Below, in pieces: positions 12,640 to 25,400 of a stretch of DNA of 64,000 nt. A program made the position numbers and the translations under genes. The notes below the pieces were generated by a model, which ran no database searches, was not told the origin of the DNA, and saw nothing but the letters and a program-made list of their open reading frames with translations. The DNA is taken from assembly GCA_014549065.1 (NCBI GenBank), contig JACDOX010000120.1:879316-943315 (forward strand), read 5' to 3'. How positions within the stretch are numbered: the first letter of the stretch is position 1; each line of letters begins with the position of its first letter. The DNA is from Cardinalis cardinalis (taxonomy: Eukaryota > Chordata > Aves > Passeriformes > Cardinalidae).

Positions 12640-13490
12640 CTGAGCCAGTGTGAGTGCGGGAGGCGGTGCGGCTGCCANGGGGCCTCGGTCCCAGCTCCGG
12701 TGGTGCGGGTCTGGCGGCCACGGGGACTGGCTTCTGCATGGTCGGACAGGCAGATTCCCCCAGGAGCAGCTGCGTGCCCATCCCGGCTGCAAGAGAACGC
12801 CTACTCCTCCTCAGNGCGAGCCGGCGCCGAGAGCAGTGGAGCCGCCCGCGGGCGATCCGGGCTCGGGGTGAAGAAACACCCTCAGCAGCGGGGCCGGTGC
12901 CTCCGAGCGAGGGGCGGCAGGAGCCCGGCCCGGCCCCGNGGCCGTCCGGGAGCGGGCGGGGCGGGCCCCGGGCCGCCTCCGCGATCGGTGTATGGGCGCT
13001 CGACAGCGGCAGAGGGGGCCGTGGCGATGGCGCTGAGCGGGGTGCGGGTGCTGGAGCTCGCCGGGCTGGCGCCCGCGCCGCTCTGCGGGATGATCCTCGC
13101 CGACTTCGGGGCGCAGGTGGTGCGAGTCGACCGCCTGTCCCAGTCTGCCGCGGCCTTAGCGCACGGAGACGTGCAGGCCCGCGGGAAGCGCTCCCTGGCA
13201 CTAGACCTGAAGCAGCCGCAGGGCGCCGCGGTCCTGAGGCGGCTGTGCGGCGGGGCGGACGTGCTCATCGAGCCCTTCCGCCACGGTGAGGGGCCGCGGC
13301 CGCCGGGAACCGCGCCGGGGCGGTGCTGCGGCCGCGGCAGCCCGGGCCGGGCCGGGCCGTGGGGGGTGAGAGGGAGGTTGGAGCTGCGAGGCCGCGGGTG
13401 CCGTGCTGAGGGGCTCCCGTTTGTCTGTGGCCTCTGCGATTCTAAGTGGGAAGCGGGCAGGGAGCAGCTCTGGAGGCGCTAGGGGCGCAT
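12640..13490 (+). promoter_or_regulatory. AMACR: AMACR CpG island and promoter region
   Basis: Abrupt change from AT-rich flank to GC-rich, CpG-dense sequence that surrounds the first coding exon and its 5' UTR. No TATA box is evident, as is usual for a CpG-island housekeeping promoter. The start site cannot be fixed from sequence. Confidence 0.75.
13027..13285 (+). CDS. AMACR: AMACR coding exon 1
   Basis: Encodes residues 1-86 and the first base of Gly87: LAGLAPAPLCGMILADFGAQ, VVRVDR, GKRSLALDLKQPQGAAVLRR. Donor GTGAGG starts at 13286. Strongly GC-rich, unlike the other exons, because it lies in the CpG island. Confidence 0.97.
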
Positions 13491-16400
13491 GCCGTGTGAG
13501 GGATTTGCGCAGTGCAGCCGCCATGTGAAACCGCAAGGAAGGACCGCCGAGAGCGCTCAGACAGGGCCGTGCCCCTGGCCGGGCTCTGGACAAGCCGGAG
13601 ATGTCCGCGCCGAGGGGTGACACCGGGCTTGGAGACCTGAGTGAGCAGAAGGGTGTCTGAGCCGAGGGGTCACACCGAGCTGGGAGCCCTGGATGAACAG
13701 GAAGGTGTCCGAGCCGAGGGGTCACACCGAGCTGGTGCCACCGTCCTATGTGATATGCAGGCCTGTTGCTAAAGTGCAGCTCGCTTCACGGTTGCTGTGC
13801 TGGTCAGAGTTTGATCTTAAAATTCCTCTGAAGGCAGGAGACCTGACAATATGGGTACACATTTACAAAGCACATNTCCCAGGGAGAGGAATATAAGAGT
13901 TGTATGTGTTAAATAGAGTAGTATGATTCTGTTATACAGGGTTACTCTGATTCAGGATCAAATGCAGGTTATGAACTACAGTCTTCATCTTTAAACATCG
14001 TGTTTAATTTTAGGAAGTTGTGTTCTACAAACTGATCACTTCCTGCCAGTTTTAAATCTCCTTTATGAAAANCTTCCTTGTGTTTTTGCAAGTACTTTCC
14101 ATTTTTAACATTAGGTTAAGAAAAATTCTTCAAATACTCAATTACAGAATTTTTCAATTTTTCAAAACTTTTTAAAAATAACTTTCAGTTCATTTTTTAA
14201 TTACAGTATGCATATTTACTAATTTACCACATACAGGAATGCATAATATCTGATTTTCAGTAGCAAAATTGATGCCGTTTTAAGATCTATAGACATTTCG
14301 GGTTTACCACGTTCCCTCTGTTTATAAGCCATACAGAGGCACTGACCTGATGGTTATGTCAGTATCCCTGGGTGCTCCTTGAGGGTGCTGTTCTGTTAGA
14401 AAAAATGCCNTTAAGGTCAGGTTGGACAGGGCTCTGAGTACATGAATCTAGTTGAAGATGTCTTTGGTCCCAACAGGGGGTTGGAGTAAGTGACTTCTAC
14501 AGGTCCCTTCCAACCCAAACCATTCTGTAATNATGCTTCATTGAGGAGCTAGCTGAAATGCTTTGGAGATTTTACAGAGAGTTTAGAAAAAGGAGACTTC
14601 GTTGGTTAGACATCATACATCATGGACAGACTGTGTGTCACAAGTAATTATTTTTCTTCGGAAAATGTTTTTTTCTTACCTTGCCTTACCTTACCTTACC
14701 TTACCTTGTTTGTTTACTCCCCAGAATCTGAGGGAAAAAAAAAAAAGGAAGAAGTTAAATTCCACTTTTTACTTGTAGCTGGTTTCCTGTTTTTTTGTTA
14801 TGATATTTTGTTTTCTTTGGTTTTATGGTCACTTGCTGGATTTTTTTCANGGTTGGAAGTACAAGCAATTTTGTAAATAGGTACTAGATTGCCAGGGCCT
14901 GTAAGTGAACTAGGCAAATCTGTGACCCATCATGAGACTGCTGGAAAACAGTGAGAAGGTGAGGGCCCAAGCTGCAGAACAGTTTCTTGCAAGGNATGTG
15001 TGACTTTACAGCAATGACTTTGTGACACCAGATGGGTTATTTGTCACCCTGTTTCTACTTGTGCATTTGAAAATCATGCATTTTGCCAAATTTCACTGCT
15101 TTCTTCTTGGGAGTAGTTGCTTGCCGCTGCCCAGTAGTTAGTACAATAGAAATGGATCAGAATGAAATTGGTGATGTAGTAAAATTATGGATTAGTTTTG
15201 TGAAACAAGCTGGAATAATAGATTTTGGGGTGGAGCAGGAATTGAAATTATGTTATCCCTTCAATTCCAAAATATGTGGCCCTGCAGTGCCATTATAGAC
15301 CATTGGNAAAAGTCTGACCAAACTGCACTGAACCAAAGTACACTGCACTGTACAAAAGTACAATTCATTTGCAATTCAAATTTCTTCTCTTAAAACCACT
15401 GNTTTAGGACCGCAAGATTAAAATATTAGCCTTGATTTCTGTAAATCCATGCTGATTCAACTTACATGCCACTGATTCTAAAAGTTCCTTATTCCCTGCA
15501 TTAAAGAAGANCACATTTACTGGTGTGTGGTTCCGACACATCATATGTGGAGTAGTGGCATGGTCCATTCACATCCGTGAGTTAAAACACACAGGAGCAA
15601 GAGGTACTGGGAAATGGTGAGGAAGGGATATTCCAGTAAAATGCAGATGAAATTTCAAGTGATTTTAATACAGAAAATGTAAAAAATGTCTTTTTTTTGA
15701 AATGAAAAAATGTCTTTTTTCTTTGTTTTACAAGCCTTTGGTAACTTTCTTGTCCAGTGGTGCATCGTTTTCTGTCATTCTTTTGGAGAAGTAAAACAGG
15801 AACTAAAATTGAAAAAAGAATCCCAAAGCCTAATTTCCACTTGGTTAATATTAAAAATTTATGCAGTATGTTGGTAATTGATAATGTTCATGTTGTAACG
15901 TGGACACTGAAGTAGAATGTGCTACTTCAGAAAGTGCAGTTGAGTTCTGCTGTTGTATAATCTAACTTTGAGCCATTATGTTTTGCGTATTATTAAATGT
16001 GAATTTGAATTCCTTGCATATGTCTTTTTAAGGTGTCATGGAAAGACTTGGGCTTGGCCCAGAGGTCCTTCTACAGGAGAATCCCAGACTCATCTATGCT
16101 AGACTCACTGGTTTTGGCCAGACAGGAAAATATGCCAAGTCTGCGGGTCATGATATCAATTACTTGGCTTTATCAGGTAGGCTGTAAAATTTCCTGTTAA
16201 ATAAGGCATCTTTCCTCCCTTTGATCAAGACTCAAGAACTTGTTGAAAGCAGATAGCTCAAAATTTATCTGAGGTGTAGTCTGATAAAACAGCTGATCTG
16301 AAGTGTCGCTGTCAGTGAAATGGGGCTTTCCTTTCTCTGTGGTTTTCCTTGATGCTTTCAGTCAGCTCTGGCACTTGCCTAGCCCCTCTGTAAACTTCCT

Positions 16401-19400
16401 CACAAGTCAAAAACTGNTCAGAAGAAATTAGGTGAAGCAGTTCAATGAGGGATCCAGCCAACAGTCAGCACACGAAAGGAGGAAACATGTACTAGACAGG
16501 CTGTTTGTTTTTCCAGCAGCAGCAAACTGTTACAGGCTGGATCAGCATGTCTTCCCAGGCTGTACNTTATTTTCCTTCCTTTGTGCTATTCTCTATGAAT
16601 AAAGTATCCGAATATTTGTCTGAGGAGAGGACTGAGTATTTTCTTCAGCTCCCCTCTCCTAGAAGCTCTGTATTCTTACAGTCCTGAAAGGGCTGCAGAT
16701 TATTTTATGTGCTTGTGAGCAGATTTTTTTGAGCAAAGTGGAACTAGGGCAGCACAAGAAAATTGAGATCTTGTGCTTTTTCCTTGTAAATATGTCTCCA
16801 CTGATACCAACTGAAAGGAAGTAGGCTTCAAATAAAGTGGAAATGCTACGTTTCATTAAGGTGTTGTGAACATTATGCTGATTTTAAGTGGTATGGTTTT
16901 GCAAGCATGCTGTAGCAAACAGAAAACATGCACCTCAGGTGCTGCCCATCCATGGCCCTACCTCCTGCTCTTCACACTGCTTTCTGTCACTGATGCCTGT
17001 GAAGGAGGAAAGTGGCCCAAAAGTTCTTGGCTTCCCACTGAATAAAGTAGTTCTTGTAGCCCCAGGAAAGGGACAGAGCAGAGGCAATGTCAATGTGGTG
17101 ATCTGGTGTCTGCTACTGTGAGGAATCATAAAGTTGTGGAATTAAATTTCTTTATAGATGGATTCAGTCTTCCCTCATGAAAAATTGTTAGAGAGTAGAA
17201 AAGATTAAATAAAAGATGTCTCATTTGAAACACTTTGTCTTCATGTTAAGATGATTTCAAAGTATTAGGGTATTTTTGTCTATTAGTGGAGGGAAAGAGG
17301 CGGTACAGAAACAGCATGGTCCATCCCTACCTTAGTTTATATTACTTACTGGTTTAGAAATAGAGTAATTTTTATCTCTGGAGCTGATTTAATCAGTAGT
17401 GTTTTGATTAGTGATAACTTCCTAAAATAATTCTGCTTGAAATTTCACAGATCAGGTTTTTCTGGCTATTGAAATAGAGCAAAGTGTTTGAGAGGTGTCA
17501 TTCCTCAAAAATGAGATCTCATATTCTGAGTATTTTCCTAGTGCGCTTTGGCTTCCTTTAAGTAAAAAATATTTTGTGTTAGGAACTCTGAAGAAGTCAG
17601 TATATTAATTTTTTGGTGCCTGTGACAACTTTTTAAACTGTTAAAAGGAAGGTTTTAGGCAGCAGCAGGGGTTTTACTTCTGCGCTACAGGATTTGGAAA
17701 TTATTATACTGTGCACTCTGTTGCCCATAGGAAGTGCACTAGACTATTAGTTAATTAAACAGTGGATCAGAACCATGCAATTCTCAGGAAATTCTGACCA
17801 TGTATTCTGCAAGTCTCAGGCCACAGACACAGGAGAGGAGTGATCACGCTGCAGTTTCTTGCTTGCNCAAAGGGAATTGCTGTGAGGCAACTATGGAGAG
17901 TAAGGGCACAGTAAAGAGGTTGTTCAGGATGGCAGAGAAATGCTAACAAATTCAAAGCTCTGACTGAAGTAAACTGGCTTAGCCTTTGCTCTAATTCCGT
18001 TTGTTTCTGCATAATTGCTGGCATAAACGTAGGTTCTCTGTATTTACATTGCATGCAATCCGAGATAACTTTCCTGTGTTAGTCTCCTGTTCTTACATAC
18101 AACATTTTTTTTCCCAAAGGTAGCTGGAGAGGGAGGATAGTTCTGAAGCACAGTTGTCAGTGTGACATCCTTTGTTATGATTATTAGTTCATTTTTTATG
18201 AGCACATAAGACTATACATCTGCATTTTTACTTTAAAATATTCAAAGAGGAACACTTTATCAAAATGGCTTTGAGACATATTCATAGTGCCTCTTAATGG
18301 GCGAGATTCAATGCATGTACAAAGAACTAATATAGAATAACTGCACACAGGGTTGAATTTTTTAAAATAAAATTTTGTCCCTCTGTAGTCGAAGTATCAA
18401 CGTTTATCTGTGAGAGTTTTGTTAATCTCTTTAATTAATTACATCTTCGCTAATGTGATTTCATATATTTTCTCTCTTTTTAAAGAGTCAGCCAAGCAGA
18501 AATAGAAAGCATTAGAAGATTGCTTTATGCCTTATTTATTTGCATGGTTTGAAAAGAATGAAACTTTTAATTGTAGAAATGAATGTTTATAATAATTTTA
18601 TGCTTATCCTTGCTTTGTTTTCTCTTTTGTCAGGTGTGCTGTCAAAGCTGGGCAGAAAGAATGAAAATCCTTATCCACCTGTAAACCTTCTGGCTGATTT
18701 TGCTGGTGGAGGTGTCATGTGTGCACTGGGCATTGTTATAGCCCTCTTGGAACGTGCCAGATCTGGCAAAGGGCAGGTCATTGATGCAAGTATGGTAAGC
18801 TTGTTCTCAAGAAGCTTGGGGTTTCTTAGGCTTTCTTGGGTGTTCTCCTACTCTAAGTCTGGGAAAGGGAGGAGATTGTAAGGTTTGGAAATGAGAAATT
18901 GGGAATGGGAAGGTTAGTGATCTCATAAAATGGCTACTCCTTCACATGCAAGCAATTTTCATGTATCAATGCTGCCATAACATCCTTATGTCATGGAACT
19001 CATACTGCAGCTTCTCCCCTCTCCCTGCTTTTGCCTGTCTGCCTACCTCACAAAGTATTAGCACTATATATTTGAAGAATAAGTGTGGTGTATGGAAATA
19101 GGGTGTATAATAAACAACTGGCTTACTGCATAACAGCAAAAATTACAATACTCTTGGAGTAAAAATTGCATTAGCTTTATTTAAGATACATCTTCTTATG
19201 AATTTGTGACAGGTCATATCTTATTTAGAAACACTGTTCCCTGGGATAGTTACACTGCCTGTGGATCATTGCCAAGAAGTCAATTTCAGACACTTTGTGA
19301 ATGTGCTGTAAAATAAATGAAAGGCTAAATTAGCTTAATAATGAATATTTTTCCACTGGAAGGCCGCCCACTTAAGCACAGAGGAAAAATAACTGTTTAC

Positions 19401-22400
19401 ATTAATTTTTGAAACTTATGTTGTGTGCAGGTGCTGTTCCTCTCTTGTTCTTCCATTTTTCTTTTTAAATAATGTTGCAGTTAAAATTTGACTTCTATTT
19501 GAGGCCTCAGTACCTTAGTGAAGATTAAGGTTTGGCCTTAAATATAAATTGAAAAAAAAATTACATTTATTGAAACATCCATTTGTTGAAGGGGTCTTGA
19601 AGAGAGTAGAGCAGCAAGAGATGTTGGATTTCTTGATTTCAGTAAGGTTTTTACAAATTCACATGATGTTCTCAGAAGCAGTCTATGGCATTATGGTCTA
19701 GATGAAAATTTTATGGGAACAGTGCAAAACAGGACTAATGTTTTTACTGCAACAAAAGTTTTTAGTAGCTGATTGCCAAAATGAAAAACTTAACAAGTGG
19801 AGTTCTAGAGATGTTTGTTGGGATTTTTTATCTTTGTTTTCTTCAGTAAGCTGAATGATGGATGAGTGACTGTGTTTAATAAATTTACAGATGATACACG
19901 TATGTGAAGGACTACAAGTGTGCTGGACTTGGGTTAGAATTGAAAATGACCTTTTCAGGTTGGAGCAATGACCTGAAAGGACTGGCTGCCATTTATAGAC
20001 GTTGTTGCTCTGTAGTCCTTTGTAGGCAGAAACAATTTGCTGCACAAATGCAGTAACAGTGAGAGAACAATTGGCTAAAGTACAATCCTGGGGGTTTATA
20101 GTAGTCACAAGCTGAACATGAGTCAACAATATCATGCTCTTACAAAACACATACATACTGTATTAGGATGTATAAACAGGAAATAGAGGCAGCAAAGTTT
20201 CTGAAGCAATTATTGTAACCTATTCAATGTTTATGAAGTCTCAGCAAAATAATTTTTCAGACACTGGCCATCATCTTTCAAAGTTGCTAATTTGAGGAAG
20301 TCCAAGTAGCACAACAAAAATTTTGACTCTAAAAACACGAGCTAAAAGATGAATTGAAGGAGATTGTGTATTTGTGAAAGAAAAACTGTGGGGAATTGTG
20401 ACAAGCCTTCAGATACTGAAAAAAATATTTCTTGTAGTTTGTAGTATTATCAAATTTTCCTTATCATAATTCAGAGAATTAAAGGAATTTGTTAGAAGAG
20501 AAATCAGTTAAGGCTGCTAATGTTCTAATGAANTCTGTAGCTCATTTGGAGTGAAATGTGTTGTGGGACTTTTTAAGCCCTTAAGATAGTCTCTTCCAGT
20601 TTTTTCTTGTCTCATTAGAATTGTGGAATTTACAGTTCCTGCCGATATGCCTGCTGACCTGTGAAATGGACGGAATATTGTCCAGTACCACAGGATGTAC
20701 TTTACCTGATATTTGGTCATATACCTCATTTTTTGAATAGACTTTCAGTGACACCGTTGATAAAAATTACCCATGCATTATCAGCAGTAAAGACTGCAGT
20801 AAACTGACTGCTGGATGAGCCTGTTTTTACACCTAAGTTATTTTTTGTGTGGAAGGAATTGTTTTAAAAATCACAACACTGCATCATTTCAGCTGTTTTG
20901 TTTTAAGACTGTTTTTTGTTTAAGAGACCCTTTACTTAAGTTGTTGTACAATTTAGGTACTCTGAATATGTTAAAGACTCAGACACGTGGTAGAATTTTC
21001 TATAGTAGAAACTGTGCAAAAAGTAGACACTGGGTCCAGCATTTCATCGGTCTGTCTCAGAAGAATAGTGCCTGGCCTGAGTTGATTCCTGCTGGTTGTT
21101 GTCCTTTCTCATTGACCCTGTAGGGATCATGGCTGTCTTACAGGAAGCCAGATAGTTGCCACGTGGAGTGAACACTGTGGTGTGACACAGTAGGCAGAAT
21201 TGTACCTCTGCATTCTTGCACCACACTGGAACAGAGGCATGTGAGTCAGGCCCACAGCTGTGGTTCACTAGAGTTTCAGCCACAGAACCTTCTGCTGATG
21301 GTGAGCATCTGACTGAGCATAGCTCGCTCTTCGTGAAAAGACAGCCACAGGAAAGCATGCTGGTAGTGATAGCTTGTGTAATAGTCTCATGGCAGGAGCA
21401 TTTATCAATCAACAGAAGACTGAGGTTCCAGGTTTTTCNCGGCCTGGAGGTACTCAAAACCAAAGTTCCCACATCCTAGAAGCTTTCATCAGTCACGAGG
21501 ATAGTTTAGCTTGGTGTGGATTCATTCCCACTTTTGTTTGAGCTGTTACCAGTCTGTGGAAAGAACAGAAGGCTTGCGGAGCAGACGAGTCACCCATTAG
21601 GGTGATGCCTCTGGATTCTTGTGCCTGCTTCAGAGACTGCAGATGTTCTCTAATGTGAGTGAGACATGAAACACATAACTCTTAGAATAATCATTCTGCA
21701 ATTAGACTTAAGTGGAGTCTCTCCATGTTACCCTTTTCATGCTGTAAAAGAAAGTGACCACATTCGTGAGTGTGTGATGTTCATTTTTACTTGCCTTTGG
21801 AAGTCTGGTGCAGATGTTAAGACACTTTTTTTTACTTGTCTCTGAGTTGTGGTGGGCCTCAGGCAGAACCTAGCTGTCCAGTTGCCCAGACAGGGATATC
21901 TCTGAACTCCCTATACCAGTCAAAACCAGATGTGCTGTTTTATTTTAAGTGTTTCCTCGGTAAGTAGCGCATAGGTATTGTACAGCTGCTGACTAAGAGT
22001 TTTGTCAGCACCAAAATCTAATTTTCAGTTAGGACTTATTCTAATATTTTCCCTGTCTTTTATTATCCTTACTTTCAGTGCTTTTTGTGTAATATTATTT
22101 TTTGTTAATATTAGCAGTGCAAGATCAGGTCATTAATAAAACAAACTTTATTTTAACATCCTTGCAATAATTTTGCAGATATGTCGATGAAGGTATGCAG
22201 TATTTTCTCGTATGAAAGTATTTTAATTGACTTCAACATGTGACAGTGAGGATAGAAGTATTCGTATCCTTGAAGCAGAGCCCAAGTAACACACATTAAA
22301 TGAAAAAGCCCTCTTTACTGTATGCTTCAGCAATTTGCATGTTTTACATTTTTGCATAGAAAGGTATAAACTAATAGATGTTTCTGCATGAAAATTTAGT

Positions 22401-25400
22401 TGCCTTTTTTTGTTGGTGCAGTATCTATGCTTTTCTCTATAGACTGTATTAGGTTAGTTTCATGCAGCTGAAAATGCATGAATCAAGTGATACTCAGAAT
22501 AATACTCAGGTATTATTGTTTTAATGCCTGAGCTCAGGTTTTAATGTTTCAGGCCATACACTATTAATTGGCTTATCATTGCTTACAGTAATTTCAATAC
22601 ATTTGAAAGAAAACTAATTGCGCTGATGAGCAAAACTGTAGGATGTCATTTTTTTGAAAGATAGTACAATCTTGGTAATTATTGAAAAGCTGAACAAACT
22701 GAATTTTCATCTAGGTGTACTGCACAAAGACAAAATTTTGAGGAGCAATTTGGAATGGGATTAATCATGTTTTCTAGCACTGTATTCATTAAAGTCTTAT
22801 CTATGTAGAGATTCTGTTGCTCTGTGTGTGTAGCTGCCAGTGATGAAGTAGAAGAGTAGTTTTTGTTCTAACTTAGTGTTGGAGATTTTGTTTTATTTCC
22901 TTCAAATTTTCTGCTAAAAATAGCAGTCTTCTTATAATCAGTATATTTAAAGGTGATAAAAATTTGGTATTTGTGGGATTGGTACAGATACCTTGTTTCA
23001 AGAGGTTTAGAAGGTGTTGATTGCTGTCTGCTGCTTAATGTTGTATAGAGGCAAGAAGCTTTTCCCATCACTTGAAATTACTCACTCATTCTCTAAACTT
23101 GCTAAATGAGGAAGCTTTGTGCATTGAAAGTGTGTTGTCCATGTGAAGCTGCCTGACTACATTTATGTTCTTTCTTATTCTCTGATTCTAGATGATTTCA
23201 CATATGCAGTGTAAACAGTAATTGAAAATTTTAAGAAATGGTTAATGACAGAAACTTACCAGAGGTTCTGTCATAAAAAATCTTAGTAAAAGGCAGAACT
23301 GCTAATAGCTTTTTGTTGCTTTGTTTTATACAGAATTTAGGTAACATGCTAACTAANTTACTGGAGCTTTTATTTTTTTTNCCCTCTAAATCTTCAAGGT
23401 GGAAGGAGTAGCATACCTAAGTTCTTTCCTGTGGAAGTCACAAAATTTGGGACTTTGGAGCCAGCCTCGAGGTGAAAACCTGCTAGATAGCGGTGCACCT
23501 TTTTATGAAACCTACAGGACCTCTGATGGAAAATTCATGGCTGTTGGTGCCATTGAGCCTAAATTTTATAACCAGTTAATAAAAGGTGAGTAAGTTGGAG
23601 CAATTGTTTTATAACAGCAAAGCANGATTGAGTGAATTCTTTCACAGTTGGTTTTGATTCATGATGTATCATTCACAGACTTTCCAGATCATGCCCTGCA
23701 ACCTCAACTATCCATGGCACTGAGTGCCACATCCAGTCTTTTTTTTAAACATATCCAGGGACAATGACTCCACCACCTCCCCAGGCAGACCATTCCAGTA
23801 CTTTATCACTCTTTCAGTAAAAAACTTCTTCCTAAGAAATGGGAAATGTGATTTCTTTGTAAAAGCCAAACACTTCCTGAAGCTAGTTGGGTAGTTGAGT
23901 AACAGTTTAATTGACTTTCTTCTTCTAGGTATTAATTTATTTCCTTTTCACCCCCAGCAACTACACTTAAATTGCAAGTTCCCTTTTGGAGTTCTAATGG
24001 TAGTTTGTGATGTCACTGAAGCACTAAAAAACTTGTTCTGCAAATCACTTTTAAAATTGTTATCATACTTTAAAAAGACTCTTTGCAATTGCAAATAGAA
24101 TTTNAAGCAATTTCTATTATTTGTACTATAATTAAAAATAAACCGTATATAAATTGTTTCAGAAAGGAATGTTCACAGAAAGTAGTTTGTAGTATTTGTG
24201 ATAGAAAAAATTCTTGTAGAAACAAATTCTGCTTAAATAATTACTTTCCACTACACAATTTCAGACTGCTTTTAGTGTTCTAAAAGCTGTGAATATAATA
24301 TTTATATTTGACTAAGGCTCTTTAAATATGACCATAAATCATGATTTTTCTTTTCAAGAAGTTAGAAGGGGTTATGCAAAATATTTAACTGTATGAAATT
24401 AAAACATGTTCAGGTGCATCTTTATTGCTGAACTCATTGTGTGCTTCAACCCTTTTATCATATGGACTCCTAGCTTCTTATTGGTTATTTAATTAAAATT
24501 TCTTTTCTGTTGTGCTTCTCTGGTAGATTGCCATGCTTTCCATACAGAATTTGTGAAAATATAAAAACTTCATTAAAGAATTTAGTATTTATTCTTTCTT
24601 CATTGCACAGAATATGAAGGCTATAAGAAGTTCTCAATTTAGTTTTAGTGTTGGTTGATGAGTTCAAGGAATGTCAGCAAAGGATTCCTGAAGTGGATGT
24701 ACCCAGTGTTTTGTGAACCACGTTATTCCATGCACGGCTCATGGCCAGTCAGTGAGCGTGCCAGGGGAGTAGTTCCTTATTCTTGCCTAATCTCTTTCCC
24801 CCTGATTATTCCTTGAATTGTAGCATTCCTTGAATAGTATCCATGCTACAGTTTGTACTGATTTTGCCTGGGATAGAGCTGAATATCTTCACAGTAGCTA
24901 GCAGGGGGCTGTGATTTGTGTTTGTGCTGGAAGCAGTGCTGTTACACAGGGATGTTTCAGTAACTGGTGAGCAGCTCTTGCACAGCACTGAGGACTTTTC
25001 TCCTCCTCACCCCGCTGTACCAGTGAGAAGGCTGGGAGTGCACAAGAAATGGGAAGGGATCACAGCCAGCACAACTGACCCCAGCTGACCAGAGGGACAT
25101 TCTGTACNACCCAGCTGTACCACAGGACATGATGCTTGGAGATAAAACTGGAAGGGAGATTGGTGGGTGGTCACTGCTCAGGGACAGGGTGGGCATCGGG
25201 CAGTTGAGGGCGAGCAATTGTTCTCATCTGCAGCTCTTGTGTTTCTTGTGTTATGGGGTTGTAAGGTGGGGTATACCTTTGGTGAGCAGGATCCCAAAGA
25301 GAGCTTGTTCTTTATTCTTTGGCTTTGTCTCTTACAGCCTGTGGTGCTCCCTAGGTTCTTGCACAGCTGTAGCTGTGAATGGCTGCTTCTCTTAAAAAAG

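Larger units (their letters stand above)
13286..16032 (+). other. AMACR: AMACR intron 1
   Basis: The left 450 bases are still GC-rich and contain the 52-bp minisatellite. The rest is AT-rich and holds a CR1 3' end (14410-14536), a CCTTA microsatellite (14675-14708) and a short direct duplication around 15681-15720. No further exon is seen. Confidence 0.85.

Noticed and set aside
12529..13482. 317-codon open frame through the AMACR CpG island
   Set aside because: It is the AMACR exon 1 frame extended upstream and past the donor site; GC-rich DNA has few stops. Homology starts at 13027 and the donor at 13286 is conserved.
12614..13725. Several long minus-strand frames in the AMACR promoter (195, 174 and 128 codons)
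   Set aside because: Overlapping shadows in CpG-rich sequence; Arg/Ala/Pro-rich with no domain and no conservation argument.
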